64,000 nucleotides of DNA from positions 1 to 64,000 of the forward strand of contig JALLLT010000081.1 in assembly GCA_025266875.1 (NCBI GenBank), written 5' to 3'. Within the stretch, counting starts at the first letter, position 1. Every line of letters starts with the position of its first letter. The notes beneath the pieces are model-generated. The model saw only the letters and a program-made list of their open reading frames with translations, was not told the origin of the DNA and did not search any database. This DNA comes from Fennellomyces sp. T-0311. Its lineage: Eukaryota > Mucoromycota > Mucoromycetes > Mucorales > Lichtheimiaceae. Below, piece after piece: positions 47,679 through 58,499 of this stretch. Position numbers and translations under genes: made by a program.

Positions 47679-48369
47679 AATGGGTTAAAGTGAATCGAGG
47701 ACAAAAAACTGCGGCAGCATTAAATTTATTCTCCTCTCTTTCGCCCCTATTTCTCATTTTTCACTCTTAACGGTAAGTCCAAGCATTAAATTTGTCAGAG
47801 TAATAATTTGTTGCTCCCAGATTGCAGGTTACTTTTTGTGAAAGTCGTGATGCCGCGTAAGTTCGTCACTTAATCTTAGGCAATGAGAAAACTCATTATT
47901 TTTTTTAGATCTCTTATCGATTTGAATGCCATGTATGAATTGTATGGTAAATAAGATCTTGAATTGTCTAGCAACAACACTTTTATAATTCTTTTGATTT
48001 AGATACTTCTTTTTCTATTGGGATAGCGTGGTAAGCACTGACAGAAATATTTTGGCCTCCATATTAACACATTCACCTGCTGTAGGACACACGTCGCTTT
48101 CGTCCATTGATTGACATTATCAGTCAGAGAGGTGACACGGCACTTCTTTAATCGACAATGGCAATATCATTTTGTAATGACTGGAATGGTGAGTCAGATA
48201 GTATCAACTGATCAAATGCACTACAAGCACAGTGCGATAGTCCTAGTGGCTGGTTTAGTGAAATAAAACTGCCTCCCTTTCGTTACGTACCCCACTCTCC
48301 CCTGTACTACTGAGTGTCCTCACATGACTTCTGTTCCTTCCCAAAAAGGCGATTTTTTTGGTGCTCTCT
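47679..48369. other. Family C element 5' noncoding region
   Basis: Sequence upstream of the transposase up to the Harbinger insertion. I tried to build a divergent companion gene from the ATG near 47850 followed by GTAAGT, but the joined frame stops at once. Nothing else is seen. Confidence 0.5.
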
Positions 48370-48657
48370 GGGTGCTCTCATTATGCTCCGAACAGAGAAC
48401 CCCATTTCCAAAATTGATGATGGGAAATAATTTTTCCATTCCACCTTCCAAAATTAGGGTTCGCGGATGTCTCCTACTTTGGTAACTGCTTCTCGGTGGA
48501 AATACCACCGCGAAGACTCGCTCGGATCGATATAAAAGGAAACTGTCACTTCTGTGCTTTAAAATGCGATCAGAGTATTACAAAATATATGCCTCTTGTT
48601 TCTCATTGTCTCTCTATCTTCTTCTACTATTTTTTTTATTACCAACATTTCTTTACT

Positions 48658-50110
48658 ATGAACAACAACAGCATTCCACCGCCAATTCTGATCCAACGTC
48701 CCAGACATAATAATGCTGCAGAAAGAAGACGCCGTCGAGCAGCATTTATGCAACGGCTAACAGAACTTATTGCGCCATCAGTACAGGCTATCCGCTTTAT
48801 TTATGCGAGCATTGTTGCAGCTTTTGCAAGCTCACCTCACCACTTTCGTGCAGCAAAAGTTAGCCAAACGCATGGTGCGCAATTCTGGACATTGACGCAT
48901 CCAAACCTGAATGACGACGATGGCTATGACAGTTACAGATGGCATTATCGCATGAAGAAGTCAACTTTGGAATGGCTTATCAGTACCTTGTCGACGCACG
49001 AAGCATTTGCCTCGGACTCTCCTCGAATGACCCCAGTGTACATTCAAGTCTGCTGTGCGGTGTGGCGTTTCGCAAACACTCATGTTGGATACCGCATGTT
49101 CGAAACGCAATTTGGTTTGAGCCAAGGATCGTATCACAACTTCACGATGCGATTCCTAAATGCCATCTGTGACGTTCACCGGCAACAGATCAGATGGCCA
49201 AGCACACCAGAAGAAGCACAGCAAGCTGCCCAAGCGTTTTCGGCACCTACTGGGCTGGCGAGCACCAACGATGCAGGCAGAAGATTACAAGGAGCCATCG
49301 GAGCGATGGATGGCAAACTCATTGTAATCCACAAGCCTGCTAGCAATGGACAGCGCTTCTGGGATCGTAAATTGCACCATTCCATCAACTTACTTGCTGT
49401 TTGTACTGCTGATGGGAGATTCTCATACATAGAAGCCGGTCAATCAGGTATTGTCAATTACGTATTATAATATCGATATATTACTCAGTCTAATGTATTT
49501 TCAAATCAATCTATAAGGTCGAACCCATGATGCACGTACGTTTGCCAATAGCTCCCTCAATACGAAGCTAATAAACGAAACTGAACAATGGTGCCCAAAT
49601 GGAACATATATCCTTGCCGGTTAGCATTTCAAGCATTCTGTGCTTTAATGAATATTACTGACATGAAGCTGTTTGTACTTGAAAGACTCTGCGTATCCAC
49701 TACGACCCACGATAATGGTGCCCTATTCACGGACAGCAACAGATCTTGCCGAGAAGAAGTTCAACTTCGTCCACTCTTCCATGCGTATGGCTATTGAACG
49801 AGCCTTCGGTTGCCTTGTTTCTCGTTGGAGATTCCTGCGCCATTACCTTTATCTTAAGGATCATGAGCGATTGACATTGGCAATATACGCATGCTGTATA
49901 TTGCACAATATCTGCATCGAACGGCATGATCCTCATTCCAATGAACTTTTTCCATTGAATATGGAAGAAGATGAAGGCACAGGACGCATTTCTGTAATGG
50001 GTTCAGGACACCAGCGCGGTGCTGGAGACACTGCGTCGTTGCGTCAGCAAGGTGTCACAGTACGCGATAGATTAAGAGATGAATTGTATGAAGCCAGTCG
50101 TAGATTGTAG
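48658..50110 (+). CDS. PIF/Harbinger transposase (DDE_Tnp_4), intact, three exons
   Basis: Nuclease that cuts and pastes the element. Exons 48658-49447, 49518-49619 and 49686-50110 join exactly (introns 70 and 66 nt, GT..AG) into 438 residues with no stop. I chose ATG 48658 (A at -3) because the frame upstream lacks family similarity and a TATA-like GATATAAAAGG lies about 130 bp before it. The N-terminal half has helix-turn-helix features (YIQVCCAVWRFAN..GYRMFETQFGLSQGS, about 120-160). The catalytic triad is visible: Asp in GAMDGKLI, Asp in THDART at the start of exon 2, and Glu in MAIERAFG. CCILHNICIE is the conserved C-terminal motif. The middle exon is 102 nt, as in the second Harbinger gene at 62114. 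It acts with the Myb-like protein encoded 50 bp downstream on the other strand. Confidence 0.92.
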
Positions 50111-50161
50111 TAAAATAAAACAAACATTATAAGAAGTTAAGTAGAAGTTAAACAAAGTCAT

Positions 50162-51001
50162 TTATTGATCATCATGATTATCGGCTTGCTCTGCTTCAGT
50201 ACCGCTTGTGCTTCCATTGTTTGGGCCACCACTGTTGCCAGGGCGACCAAAAAGTTCCCTCAGTGTCTGAAGGTACTCCGAATGGCGTCGGTTTTCCGCT
50301 GCCTCAAAATCTTGTGCACGACGATCCTCGGCCTCCTCAAACTGACGGAAAGACTCGCCAATACTAGCTATCAGGCGATCCATCTGCTGGTTAGCATTTT
50401 CGAGGACCTGCTCTTGGAACGCGGTGGTTCGGCGTCTTTGTGCTGGCCGCTCATTAACTCCATCCTCGTCATTGCGTTGTCTGTTTCGAACAAGGCCACT
50501 GATGGAGTCCATGGTGGCCGGTGGAACAATTGCTGGATCGCTGCCGACAATGCTATCCATGGCATCATAATATTCCCATCGTTCTTGACCAGGAGGGCCA
50601 TTCTCGCCAGATTGGTCTTGCACCACGGTCCGGACATCGCGGTAGATGTCTACCAAGTCACCCCACTTCTTTTGCAAGGCTTCCTTTGAGCGGCCCACAG
50701 GATCGGTTTGGGTATACACCTGTTCGATCTGGTCCCAGATGGCTCCCTTGGCTCGCGTTTCGATCGTGCTTATAAGTGTGTCATACCTAGCACTGACAGC
50801 ATCTATCAATGCTTCGACATGATCATCTTCCCATCTGCGATTAGGTGCTCTTGCAGCGGAAGCAGAAGTGCTTGTCGATGGTAATGCCTCTGCAGGCTGT
50901 TGCTGCTGCTGAGGTTGAGGTTGTTGCTGCTGCTCTTGCTGTTCCTGACGGGGATTCCACATCACAATGTTGAAGGTGGCATTGGTGTTGTTGTTACGCA
51001 T
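50162..51001 (-). CDS. Myb/SANT-like Harbinger accessory protein
   Basis: The partner protein of PIF/Harbinger transposases, which binds element DNA and helps the transposase enter the nucleus. ATG at 51001, 279 residues, uninterrupted. A Gln/Pro-rich N-terminus (about 15-40) precedes a trihelix Myb/SANT-like domain (about 55-125), starting NRRWEDDHVEALIDAV with the conserved aromatic residues and continuing through GRSKEALQKKWGDLVDIYRDV. An Arg-rich stretch RPAQRRR near 185 could be a nuclear signal. The C-terminal third is a helical Glu/Arg-rich segment, then a Gly/Asn-rich end. It lies tail to tail with the transposase gene, 51 bp away, inside the same terminal repeats. A role in element mobility is inferred from the family. 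Confidence 0.85.
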   Translation of the reverse strand: MRNNNTNATFNIVMWNPRQEQQEQQQQPQPQQQQQPAEALPSTSTSASAARAPNRRWEDDHVEALIDAVSARYDTLISTIETRAKGAIWDQIEQVYTQTDPVGRSKEALQKKWGDLVDIYRDVRTVVQDQSGENGPPGQERWEYYDAMDSIVGSDPAIVPPATMDSISGLVRNRQRNDEDGVNERPAQRRRTTAFQEQVLENANQQMDRLIASIGESFRQFEEAEDRRAQDFEAAENRRHSEYLQTLRELFGRPGNSGGPNNGSTSGTEAEQADNHDDQ

Positions 51002-51332
51002 GTTAAAGATCACAAAAAGTTCAAAGAGATAGATAAAAATAACTTTTAATCAACATTATCGTCGCTCTGCACCTTTTATATGCAATCGGGCGCGTCAATG
51101 CTTAAGGAAAAGAGAAAAAAATCGCATATTCGTTCATCGATTTGGTTGATGTACAGAAAAGGAAAATCTCTCTGTTCAGTGCACCTTTTTGGATGATCTG
51201 ACCGGAGAGGACTTTGAAATAGTTTGAATCCATTTTCGTCTCTCTGTTCGGAGCAAAATGAGAGCACCCTCTGTTTACTTTTTGAATTATAAAAGGCAAT
51301 GCCTTATTTGGGTGCCGAGACCTCTGGGTGTG

Positions 51333-54300
51333 TACCAGTCTCAGAATTTTCACAGATGAGACCCCCCATTAATTTCAATTTCCGATATGATTTTTTTTTG
51401 GTTTTTTTTTTTTGAAAGCCACACATCCTCTTTCTCTTCACATTTACCATGAAAGATTTACGACGTTGCTCAAATTGCAAATGCTTTCGAATGAATGCTC
51501 TCTTCAGAAGGAGAACCAAAAGTTTTTCTATGTGTGCTGTTTGCAGAAGAAGACAGAGCAATAGGGGACGTACTGCATCTGAGTTTGCACTGTCGTTGGA
51601 CGACCTGACTGACGAACTTCCATCGGGAACTGACGGTAGTGGGCTCCATTAAAGGAGAAAAGGCGTATTTAAAGTTCATGAGTATGTTTAGATGGTGTTT
51701 CTTATGTGCAAGAGTCCGATGTTCTTATCGACAGTCCTATGCTGGAAATCACCAGTGATCGTGCGTTGCTTGATTATGTTGTTCATTGTATTGGAGAACG
51801 CGATGGATACCAGTACTCTTTTCGGTCACTTGGTGACACGCGATTGCAAACAGCGATTGCATTTTGGTATGCCTGTCGGCAGGATGCTAGTGTACAGCGC
51901 CAAGTACCAGATGCAGATCGCATTCGCCTGCATCATCGGATGGCAACGTACAACTGCTGTGGGACGATATATGGTTTCATTGACAGGGAAAGAGGGTTTA
52001 TTTACCTAATGATCAAGCATCAAATGGCTCATCCTGTCGATGAACCTCTTGATAATGTTCGCGTGGAAATGCCACAAGATGTCTGGCAGTTTGTTATGGA
52101 TAATGCTGAGGACGACACACCCCAACGACTGTACCGACGTATGGTACACCAGTTTCCGAATGCAAGTGGAACTGTAACCCAGTCGCAGGTAAGTAAAATA
52201 GGAAGTGGTGATGTTGATACGTTGACATTATGATAGATCTATGCGCTGTGGGCCAGAACAACCATGCATCGGTATCAGCTGGATGCCAATCAACTCACAT
52301 CTGCAATCATGCACATCGAGAGTGGAATAAACGGAATTCGTAAGGTATGTGGAAGACGACCATGTGTGCATAACGGTAGCTGTATACGCGATGATCACTA
52401 TGCTACACTAATGGTAGATACAGTATGTAGTATATATATTCATGGTGAATGAAATAAACAGATTTTCCACCTCTCTATGAATGGATTTACTGGTGTTGGA
52501 TTTGTTACAGAGCTATTCAACGCTGCATGCTCGCCACAAGTGATTGAGTTCCATGTCGACTCAACATTCAAGACGAATCGATGGGGTATGAGCTTTTTGG
52601 TGTCGTAGCAAACTTCAATGGGAGTGGCTTCCCTATTGCATATATGCTTTGTAGGGCCAATAATGCGCGTGTAACAGATGCAGTAAGGAGACCTTCTAGA
52701 ATGGTATTTATCCATAGGTTTTTCCGGTGTCTGCATAACAATGGTTTACGACCAACGTTTATGTTTTCGGATAAGAATCAGGGCCAGATAAACGCCATTG
52801 AAGGAGTCTTTGGTCGTGATTCGTTGCGCCTGTGCCTATGGCATATTGATCACGCCGTTAAGTTGCGACTGAATGAGAATAAGATCAGAGATCCTCATTA
52901 TGATGTTTACGCTGCACGTCGCGAGTTCCCTTTTGTTTCGACCCAATTTCTACCAACAGAAGATCGTAGTGGGAAGCTCTGTCCTAATGCGGATAACAGA
53001 GAGCAAATCCTGTCCATGATACGAAAGCATTACCATTTACATCCACATATCCCTCTTCCAGGTGGTACGTTATAAGTATGGCTTATGTACATATGAGTGT
53101 TGCTGACATAGCGTCTAGTTGGCTATGTGTCTACAGACACCATACATATGAATGCCGGGCGTGAGATGTACGACTATTGCGTCCAATACGACCTCCCGGA
53201 CGTGTGGGTGTACATGTACAACCGCTGGTACAGGCAGTTATGGTGGCATCGATGGGCCCGCAGTGCACGTCCCACACACATTCCGATGGCCAAGACAACA
53301 ATGATGATTAAAGCACAATGGCGAGTATTGAAAAGAGATTTTCTCTTGAATCTCCCTCGGCCTAGGCTTGATATGTTGATATATATTATCACAACTCAAC
53401 AGCTTCCGCTGATCAGGGCAAAGTTTGAGTTAAAGATTATTAATCAGCGCCAAACTTTACAATGGGAGAGGAAGTTCGCAAAGGCATGGCAAGTCCACAC
53501 CGAGACACTTCGAGACTCTGGTGAAAACCCTGATGCAGATGCGTTGTATATGCCATCTTTGGAGTATTGGACCTGTGGTTGTCCATCCTTTGTTGATAGC
53601 AAATTTATGCTGTGTAAACACTTGGTCAGCCGCCACAACTTTGCTAGACAGACAACAGCGCTTTACGCTGCCCGCAGTGTTTACATTCAGCGTAAACATA
53701 CTACGCCTTATGTGGAAATTAAAAGAGTATGTTTGCATGATAGAAATTTACGCGATATGAGTTGTTTCTAACTTGATTTATTATATACATATAGCATAGA
53801 GAGTATCCACTTCGCCTGATCCAACTTCCTCCCCGTTGGCTGCCCAGTAACCAACAGTCTAATTCGCGCCCTGGAAATATCTTGCCTACAGATGTTGTGG
53901 ATATCTTTATCCAGGAAGGTAGGTTAATTACTTGCAATAATATAGAATTAAGGTGCGTATCGCAGTGCTAAGAATAACATTACACGTGAACTTGTAGAAG
54001 CAGCAACCGAACTACCTGCTTTAGGTGAAGGTGCCCTTAGTGAGAACGAAGACGATGATGATCGCATATCGCTGGTCGATTATGGCAACGAGGAGAATTT
54101 GGACGATGAAGAAGAAGAAGAAGAAGAAGGGGTAGTTGACGATGATGATATTGATAGTATCATTGTGGTTGACAATGATGACGGCGATGAAAACGAAGAA
54201 CCAGCTATACCAGCTGAAAGTGCTGACGAATCAAGCACTTTTGACGATGGTGGTGATTTGTGGGCTCGCATGGGCAATCTTGAAGAATCTCTGCTCCTGT

Positions 54301-54944
54301 CATACCAACAACATCAGCAGGTGCTTCAGCAATACCACGAATCATTACGTCAACTGCAACAGCACCGTGACGCATATCGAAACATATTACCGCCCAACCA
54401 ACGTCAAGTATTTGACAACGCATTTGCGCGCAACAATACCGATCGATACCTAGCAGTAGTTCGCCAACATCGTAATTCACGAACACGTACAAATACAACA
54501 CGCAGTGGTTATCATCCATACACTCGATACTATCCATAGAAAAACACATTCTCTGTTCTTTTTCATACTTTTTTTTCTTTCTTTCATTTTCTCGTCCTCA
54601 TTTCTTTCGTTTCACATTCTTTATTGCATATAGACTTTATTGATCATAGAATACTTTTATGTTTTACTACATTTCTAAACATTCTGTCACATGTACGATG
54701 TAGTAAGTCTTATCAGAAGGAGAGCAATTTGTAGCAGGCTAGTGCGTAAAGATGTCATAGACTGGTTTTAAGGTAAGTTTAACAAATGGATAATTTACAG
54801 AAGTCACCCCTCCGTGAACTACTCATCCGCAAAGTCCGCCATCTGTGAAAATATCCCCTCCCCCCAAAATCCGTGAAGCCAACCAATCAGTGCCTATTTT
54901 TCCTTATCAGAGTGTATCCATCCTTGAAAATTCTGAGACTCGTA
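51333..54944 (+). mobile_element. MULE element with 20-bp TIRs
   Basis: TACCAGTCTCAGAATTTTCA at 51333 and its reverse complement at 54925-54944 match at 19 of 20 positions and bound a single MULE transposase gene. Outside the right end, coding sequence of the exonuclease transposase starts at once. Outside the left end lies the family C element, whose TA duplication coincides with the first two bases of this TIR. No 9-bp duplication is evident after mentally removing element C. Confidence 0.7.
51449..54539 (+). pseudogene. MULE transposase with zinc motif and SWIM finger, one frameshift
   Basis: Mutator-like transposase in about seven exons. The ATG at 51449 (ACCATGA) starts a CSNC..CAVC zinc motif. 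Exon 2 (to about 52190, ending before GTAAGT) carries a FAR1-like CCGTIYGFID..HQMAHP segment. The catalytic core shows FHVDSTFKTN (first Asp), GYELFGVV, MFSDKNQGQINAI (second Asp) and LCLWHIDHA. A long helical region follows, with YCVQYDLPDVWVYMYNRWY, then the SWIM finger CGC..CKHL around 53573-53620. The final exons give an acidic Asp/Glu run and a Gln/Arg-rich end to TAG at 54539. Splice sites fit at 52192, 53062-53118 and 53728-53792. The only clear lesion is a missing base in a G run at 52583-52586, right after the first catalytic Asp. It may be recent or a sequence error. Confidence 0.8.
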
Positions 54945-57900
54945 GGCTATGTTGAAGAAATCCTGCGACAATTACCACCTGAACTTTTGGCTGAATTCCC
55001 TGCGCATCTTACCCATCGCAGTGCTGTGTCAGTGGAGCTTGCTGATCTTCTAAGACCAAGCGCGCAAAATTCTGTTGGTCCAAAACGATTTGCCAAAATC
55101 CTGCGCGAACTGCACCGGCTAAAGCATGCACGACTTGAACTTCAATATCTGAACACGGTCCATGAATGTTGCAAATCCACGCCGTCGGTCCTACAGCATT
55201 TTCAGTCAACATCTATACCAGATTTCTCGAGCTTTTCTGACAAGCAAGGTTATGCTGGATACTTACCTTCTGCCAGCTACCTCAAAGGAGTCTACAACGC
55301 GTTGATGGACCATATTCGACCGTTGATTGACTTGCTGACAATGATGCTTGATGGAGAAGTATTGAAAGGCGATCACTCCCACAAGATTGTCAAGCTCATG
55401 GCACAGACTGGAGGCAGTACACCGTTCACAGCATTGTATACTTTATGCAATGAATATGGTGAGATCCGTCTCCAACTATTGACACCTACCAAGGCGCTGT
55501 CTCACTTGAAGCCATCGTTCGAGGCGATGCGCCAAGCATATGAGCTGTACGGCCATCAACCCCAAAAATACTTCTTTACCGACAATGTACGTGGAGATCA
55601 ACGCTTCCTCATGAATGTCCTACCGTCATTGTCAGAGAACGTGAAGCCTACCTCAGAATCGACCTTGGAACGCCTTCGATTGCCGGACCACGTGCAAGTT
55701 AATGTTTACAGCACAGCAACAGAAATCGATCTTGCATGCAACCTTCTACTCGAGCGAGCTGAAAAAGAAAGACTTTTTACTGTTGGTTTCGATTGCGAAT
55801 GGACCTTTACTGGTAGACAGGCCGGAAAAGTTGCCGTTGTCCAAATTGCCGTTGACAATGTCGTTTATATTTTTCATCTCGCAAAGCTACGCGTCATACC
55901 GTCTTCTCTAGCTTCGTTTCTGTGTAGCGATTCTGTATTCAAAATTGGTGTGCGCGTCGACAACGATTTTCGGAAGATAAAGAAGGACTTCGGGATTGAA
56001 TGTCGTGGATCGGTCGAATTGGGCACTTTCTGCAAAGACCGAGGCCGAATAACCAATGCAGCGATGAGCCTAGTGGATATCACAGCAGCTGTCCTCGAGT
56101 TTCATCTTGCCAAAGAAAGCGATGTTCGGTGCAGTAACTGGGATGGCAACCTAAAAGAAGAGCAAGTGGCGTATGCGGCGTTGGACGCGTGGGTCTCGCT
56201 TGCCATTCATGAAAAGCTGAAGCACATTCGACCGGCGGGATTAACGATACGAGGACCACTAGAACCAGGCACTCCTATCTCCCTTCGCGATCCGGTTGGT
56301 AAAAAAGTGGTAGCTTATGGCACCATTATAAACGACCAAAAAACGGCTATTGAAAAAGCAAAGCCAACCGGCACTCAGCGAATTGCGATTAGGGTAACTA
56401 ACGTTACCATCCCTAGATACATCTTGGACCTGCACGAAAAGTCTTTGAGTGCCTTTGGTCCAACACCGTTTACCGCTGTTGTCAAAAAGTCTCAACTACG
56501 TACCGCAAACACGATTGACCTCGAAACACCATTGCCTTCGTCCACCCATGTTTCGAGTGCAACCTTCAGTTCAGCCTCTGCAGGGAATGATGGCAATAAC
56601 ACCGACGAGCCTACAGAAGATGTATTGCAAACGAGGGTTTTTAAAGACGCGTTCCATCTTATAAATCAAATCAAAGTGTCGAAGCGTCATGGTCTCCATG
56701 CTGAATTCTTCAGACGGTATCGTGATGCCCTTTTTGTTTATGACGAAGATGATCGAAAGCGCGTAGAAGAATTCTTGGAGTCCAATGGCACCTCTTGGAA
56801 GCAAATGCTGGCAAAAAATCCTAGTTGGATTTTCAAAAGAGTGAAGCGAGTAATCCCACCACCAGAAAAACTATACCCAATTATCGAAGACCTGTTCAAC
56901 GCCTGCGGTCCTCTTAAATGTGCTAAAAGCCAACTGCCACTCTTTGATGCTGCTACTGAGAAGCAAGCAAAAAATGTGTTAAAGGCCATTAAAGACGGTC
57001 ATGTATCTGATCCGCCCAGCGCATCATTCTACTTCAAGATTGGTAGGGATAAAAACAGTCTTCCTTTATATCGCTGTAGCCGAGGCACCAATTCAATCGA
57101 AGGTGGTGTCCATCAAAACCTTATTCGACGTCTCGGATCCTTTGGCGCATCTCCACATCTAATCCAGAATGTGCTTACTGACTATAGGCTGCGCCACAAC
57201 ACCGATGTAAGTTCATTTTAGAGGCTTGATGGTTTTTCATATATTGAAGGTTACTTACTGCGCATGTGTAATGATATATAGGTTGGAAGTGTCAACAGAT
57301 ATGGGCGCATTCATCAAGGTCATTATAACCCCTAGATATCCCAGCACATTCATCGCTTGCGACTTACACTTGGCCTGCCATCTAACTTTGATTACCCAGG
57401 TGTAACTCCAAATGCTCTTGAATATGAGTCGTCGAACGAGTTTTTTGGTATCTGTCCCTTGCCACGAGATATTGCCGATAGCTTTGCTCACGAGCCATAT
57501 CATCAACAAGTCGCGGTTAGCAACCGTATTACCATTCCCTGGAATGAGTGGCAAGTTCCTCATCACGTACTGCCAGCTGCAATTCATACGCGAGCTGGGG
57601 CTCATCTAGAATACTTGGCACGTCGACAAGATGCCAAATATGCAATAGTACCAGTTCATACCGATCCAGAACGTCAACTTTTTTCCCAGATTCTGAATGA
57701 TCAGTTCGTCAAAAAGGGGCGTCAACCAGATTGGGACTTGTTTGCAAGGTTATGGTCGAAGGAGGCAGACGGTAGGCAGATATTCTACAAAACGCCTAAG
57801 AACATTCAAGTATATTTCAACGATTGGTCCAAGGAACGCAATGCAGTAAATACGATCACAAATAACCTTGCTGCTTGGATCAACTTGAAAAATCGTCTAC

Positions 57901-58361
57901 CAGAACCATGCAGAGACGTGCAAGCAGTGTGTGAACAAGTACCTCAGCCATTCTTGCTGTCGATTTCTCCTCCTGCTCCTTCTCCACCACCATTAGGACT
58001 GAATGTGCCTCTTGAGCAAATTATTAGTACCAGTCAATCCGCAGTTTTGCAACCTCGCTCACGGTGTTATCGCCCGCTCGCTCCTGGTCTGCCCTTGGTC
58101 GAGAATAGTATTTCTACTACTGCACAAGATTTCTACTCGCCGCCACCAATGCCGCCACCAATGCCTTAGTACTTAGAGCATGCTGCTAGTACCAGTAGCG
58201 AGAACAAAGTATGTGCGTCGATGTCTAGTGGTAGTAACCACCATGTATCTGTCTTCTCTACAGGCGCAAATAGCAGTCGGAAGCCGCGGAAATGCACCAA
58301 ATGCGGCGATACAATTAGTTGTCCAGGCCGTTACAGAGGGTCAAAAGCTTGTCTAAAGTAA
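54945..58361 (+). pseudogene. DDE-like transposase core with nested DEDDy 3'-5' exonuclease
   Basis: Continues the gene that starts at 42643. Exon A runs 54945-57206, an intron follows at 57207-57281 (GTAAGT..TATAG), and exon B runs 57282-58361. A helical part (EEILRQLPPELLAEFPAHLTHRS..) leads to GDHSHKIVK (a candidate first Asp, near 55370) and KYFFTDN (second Asp, near 55578). Then a complete DEDDy exonuclease domain appears, about 55690-56220: FDCEW, GVRVDNDFRKI and YAALDAW. After a linker the candidate catalytic Glu comes in GTNSIEGGVH (about 57090). Exon B gives GRIHQGHYNP.. and a Pro-rich tail, ending in a zinc motif (CTKCGDTISCPGR..C). Two in-frame TAG codons (57333-57335, 58167-58169) are the only lesions. 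The exonuclease resembles WRN/Rrp6-type nucleases. What it does in transposition is not known to me. Confidence 0.7.
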
Positions 58362-58408
58362 ATCAGCCCGCACGTCAAAAACTGATAATGCTACAGCTAT
58401 TATACATT

Positions 58409-58440
58409 TTTCGCCTGAGCGCCAAGGCGCTCAGGCGAAA
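58409..58440. repeat. Perfect 15-bp hairpin with 2-nt loop
   Basis: TTTCGCCTGAGCGCC (58409-58423) and its exact reverse complement (58426-58440) lie 48 bp after the stop of the exonuclease transposase. It could end that element or act as a transcript 3' structure. There is no CTRR end nearby to support a Helitron. Confidence 0.65.
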
Positions 58441-58499
58441 TTAATCCCCAAAATCCTTCATAATTAATTCTCCTCCCCCATACATGGTACCCGGGCCAT

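Larger units (their letters stand above)
48370..51269 (+). mobile_element. PIF/Harbinger element 1, apparently complete
   Basis: A 2.9-kb element with 29-bp terminal inverted repeats, 48370-48398 (GGGTGCTCTCATTATGCTCC..) and 51241-51269, matching at 28 of 29 positions. TCT is duplicated on both sides (48367-48369 and 51270-51272), the 3-bp duplication expected for PIF/Harbinger. It encodes a DDE transposase and a convergent Myb/SANT-like protein, the usual two-gene layout. No disabling mutation is visible in either gene. Confidence 0.93.
43967..51332 (-). mobile_element. Family C CMC/tnp2 element with TIRs, hosting a Harbinger
   Basis: Terminal inverted repeats CACACCCAGAGGT at 43967-43979 and its reverse complement at 51320-51332. 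Both ends also carry a similar AATAGGCAA / AATAAGGCA motif 10-20 bp inside. TA lies on each side (43965-43966, 51333-51334), a possible 2-bp target duplication. It encodes a near-complete transposase on the minus strand and contains a PIF/Harbinger element at 48370-51269. Without the Harbinger it would be about 4.5 kb. Confidence 0.7.

Noticed and set aside
47836..48360. Divergent companion gene upstream of the family C transposase
   Set aside because: The short ATG exon followed by GTAAGT joins to a frame that stops within a few codons. No similarity to the copy A companion was seen.
58409..58440. Helitron 3' end
   Set aside because: The hairpin is perfect, but no CTRR terminus lies within 10-15 nt and no Rep/helicase gene is present.
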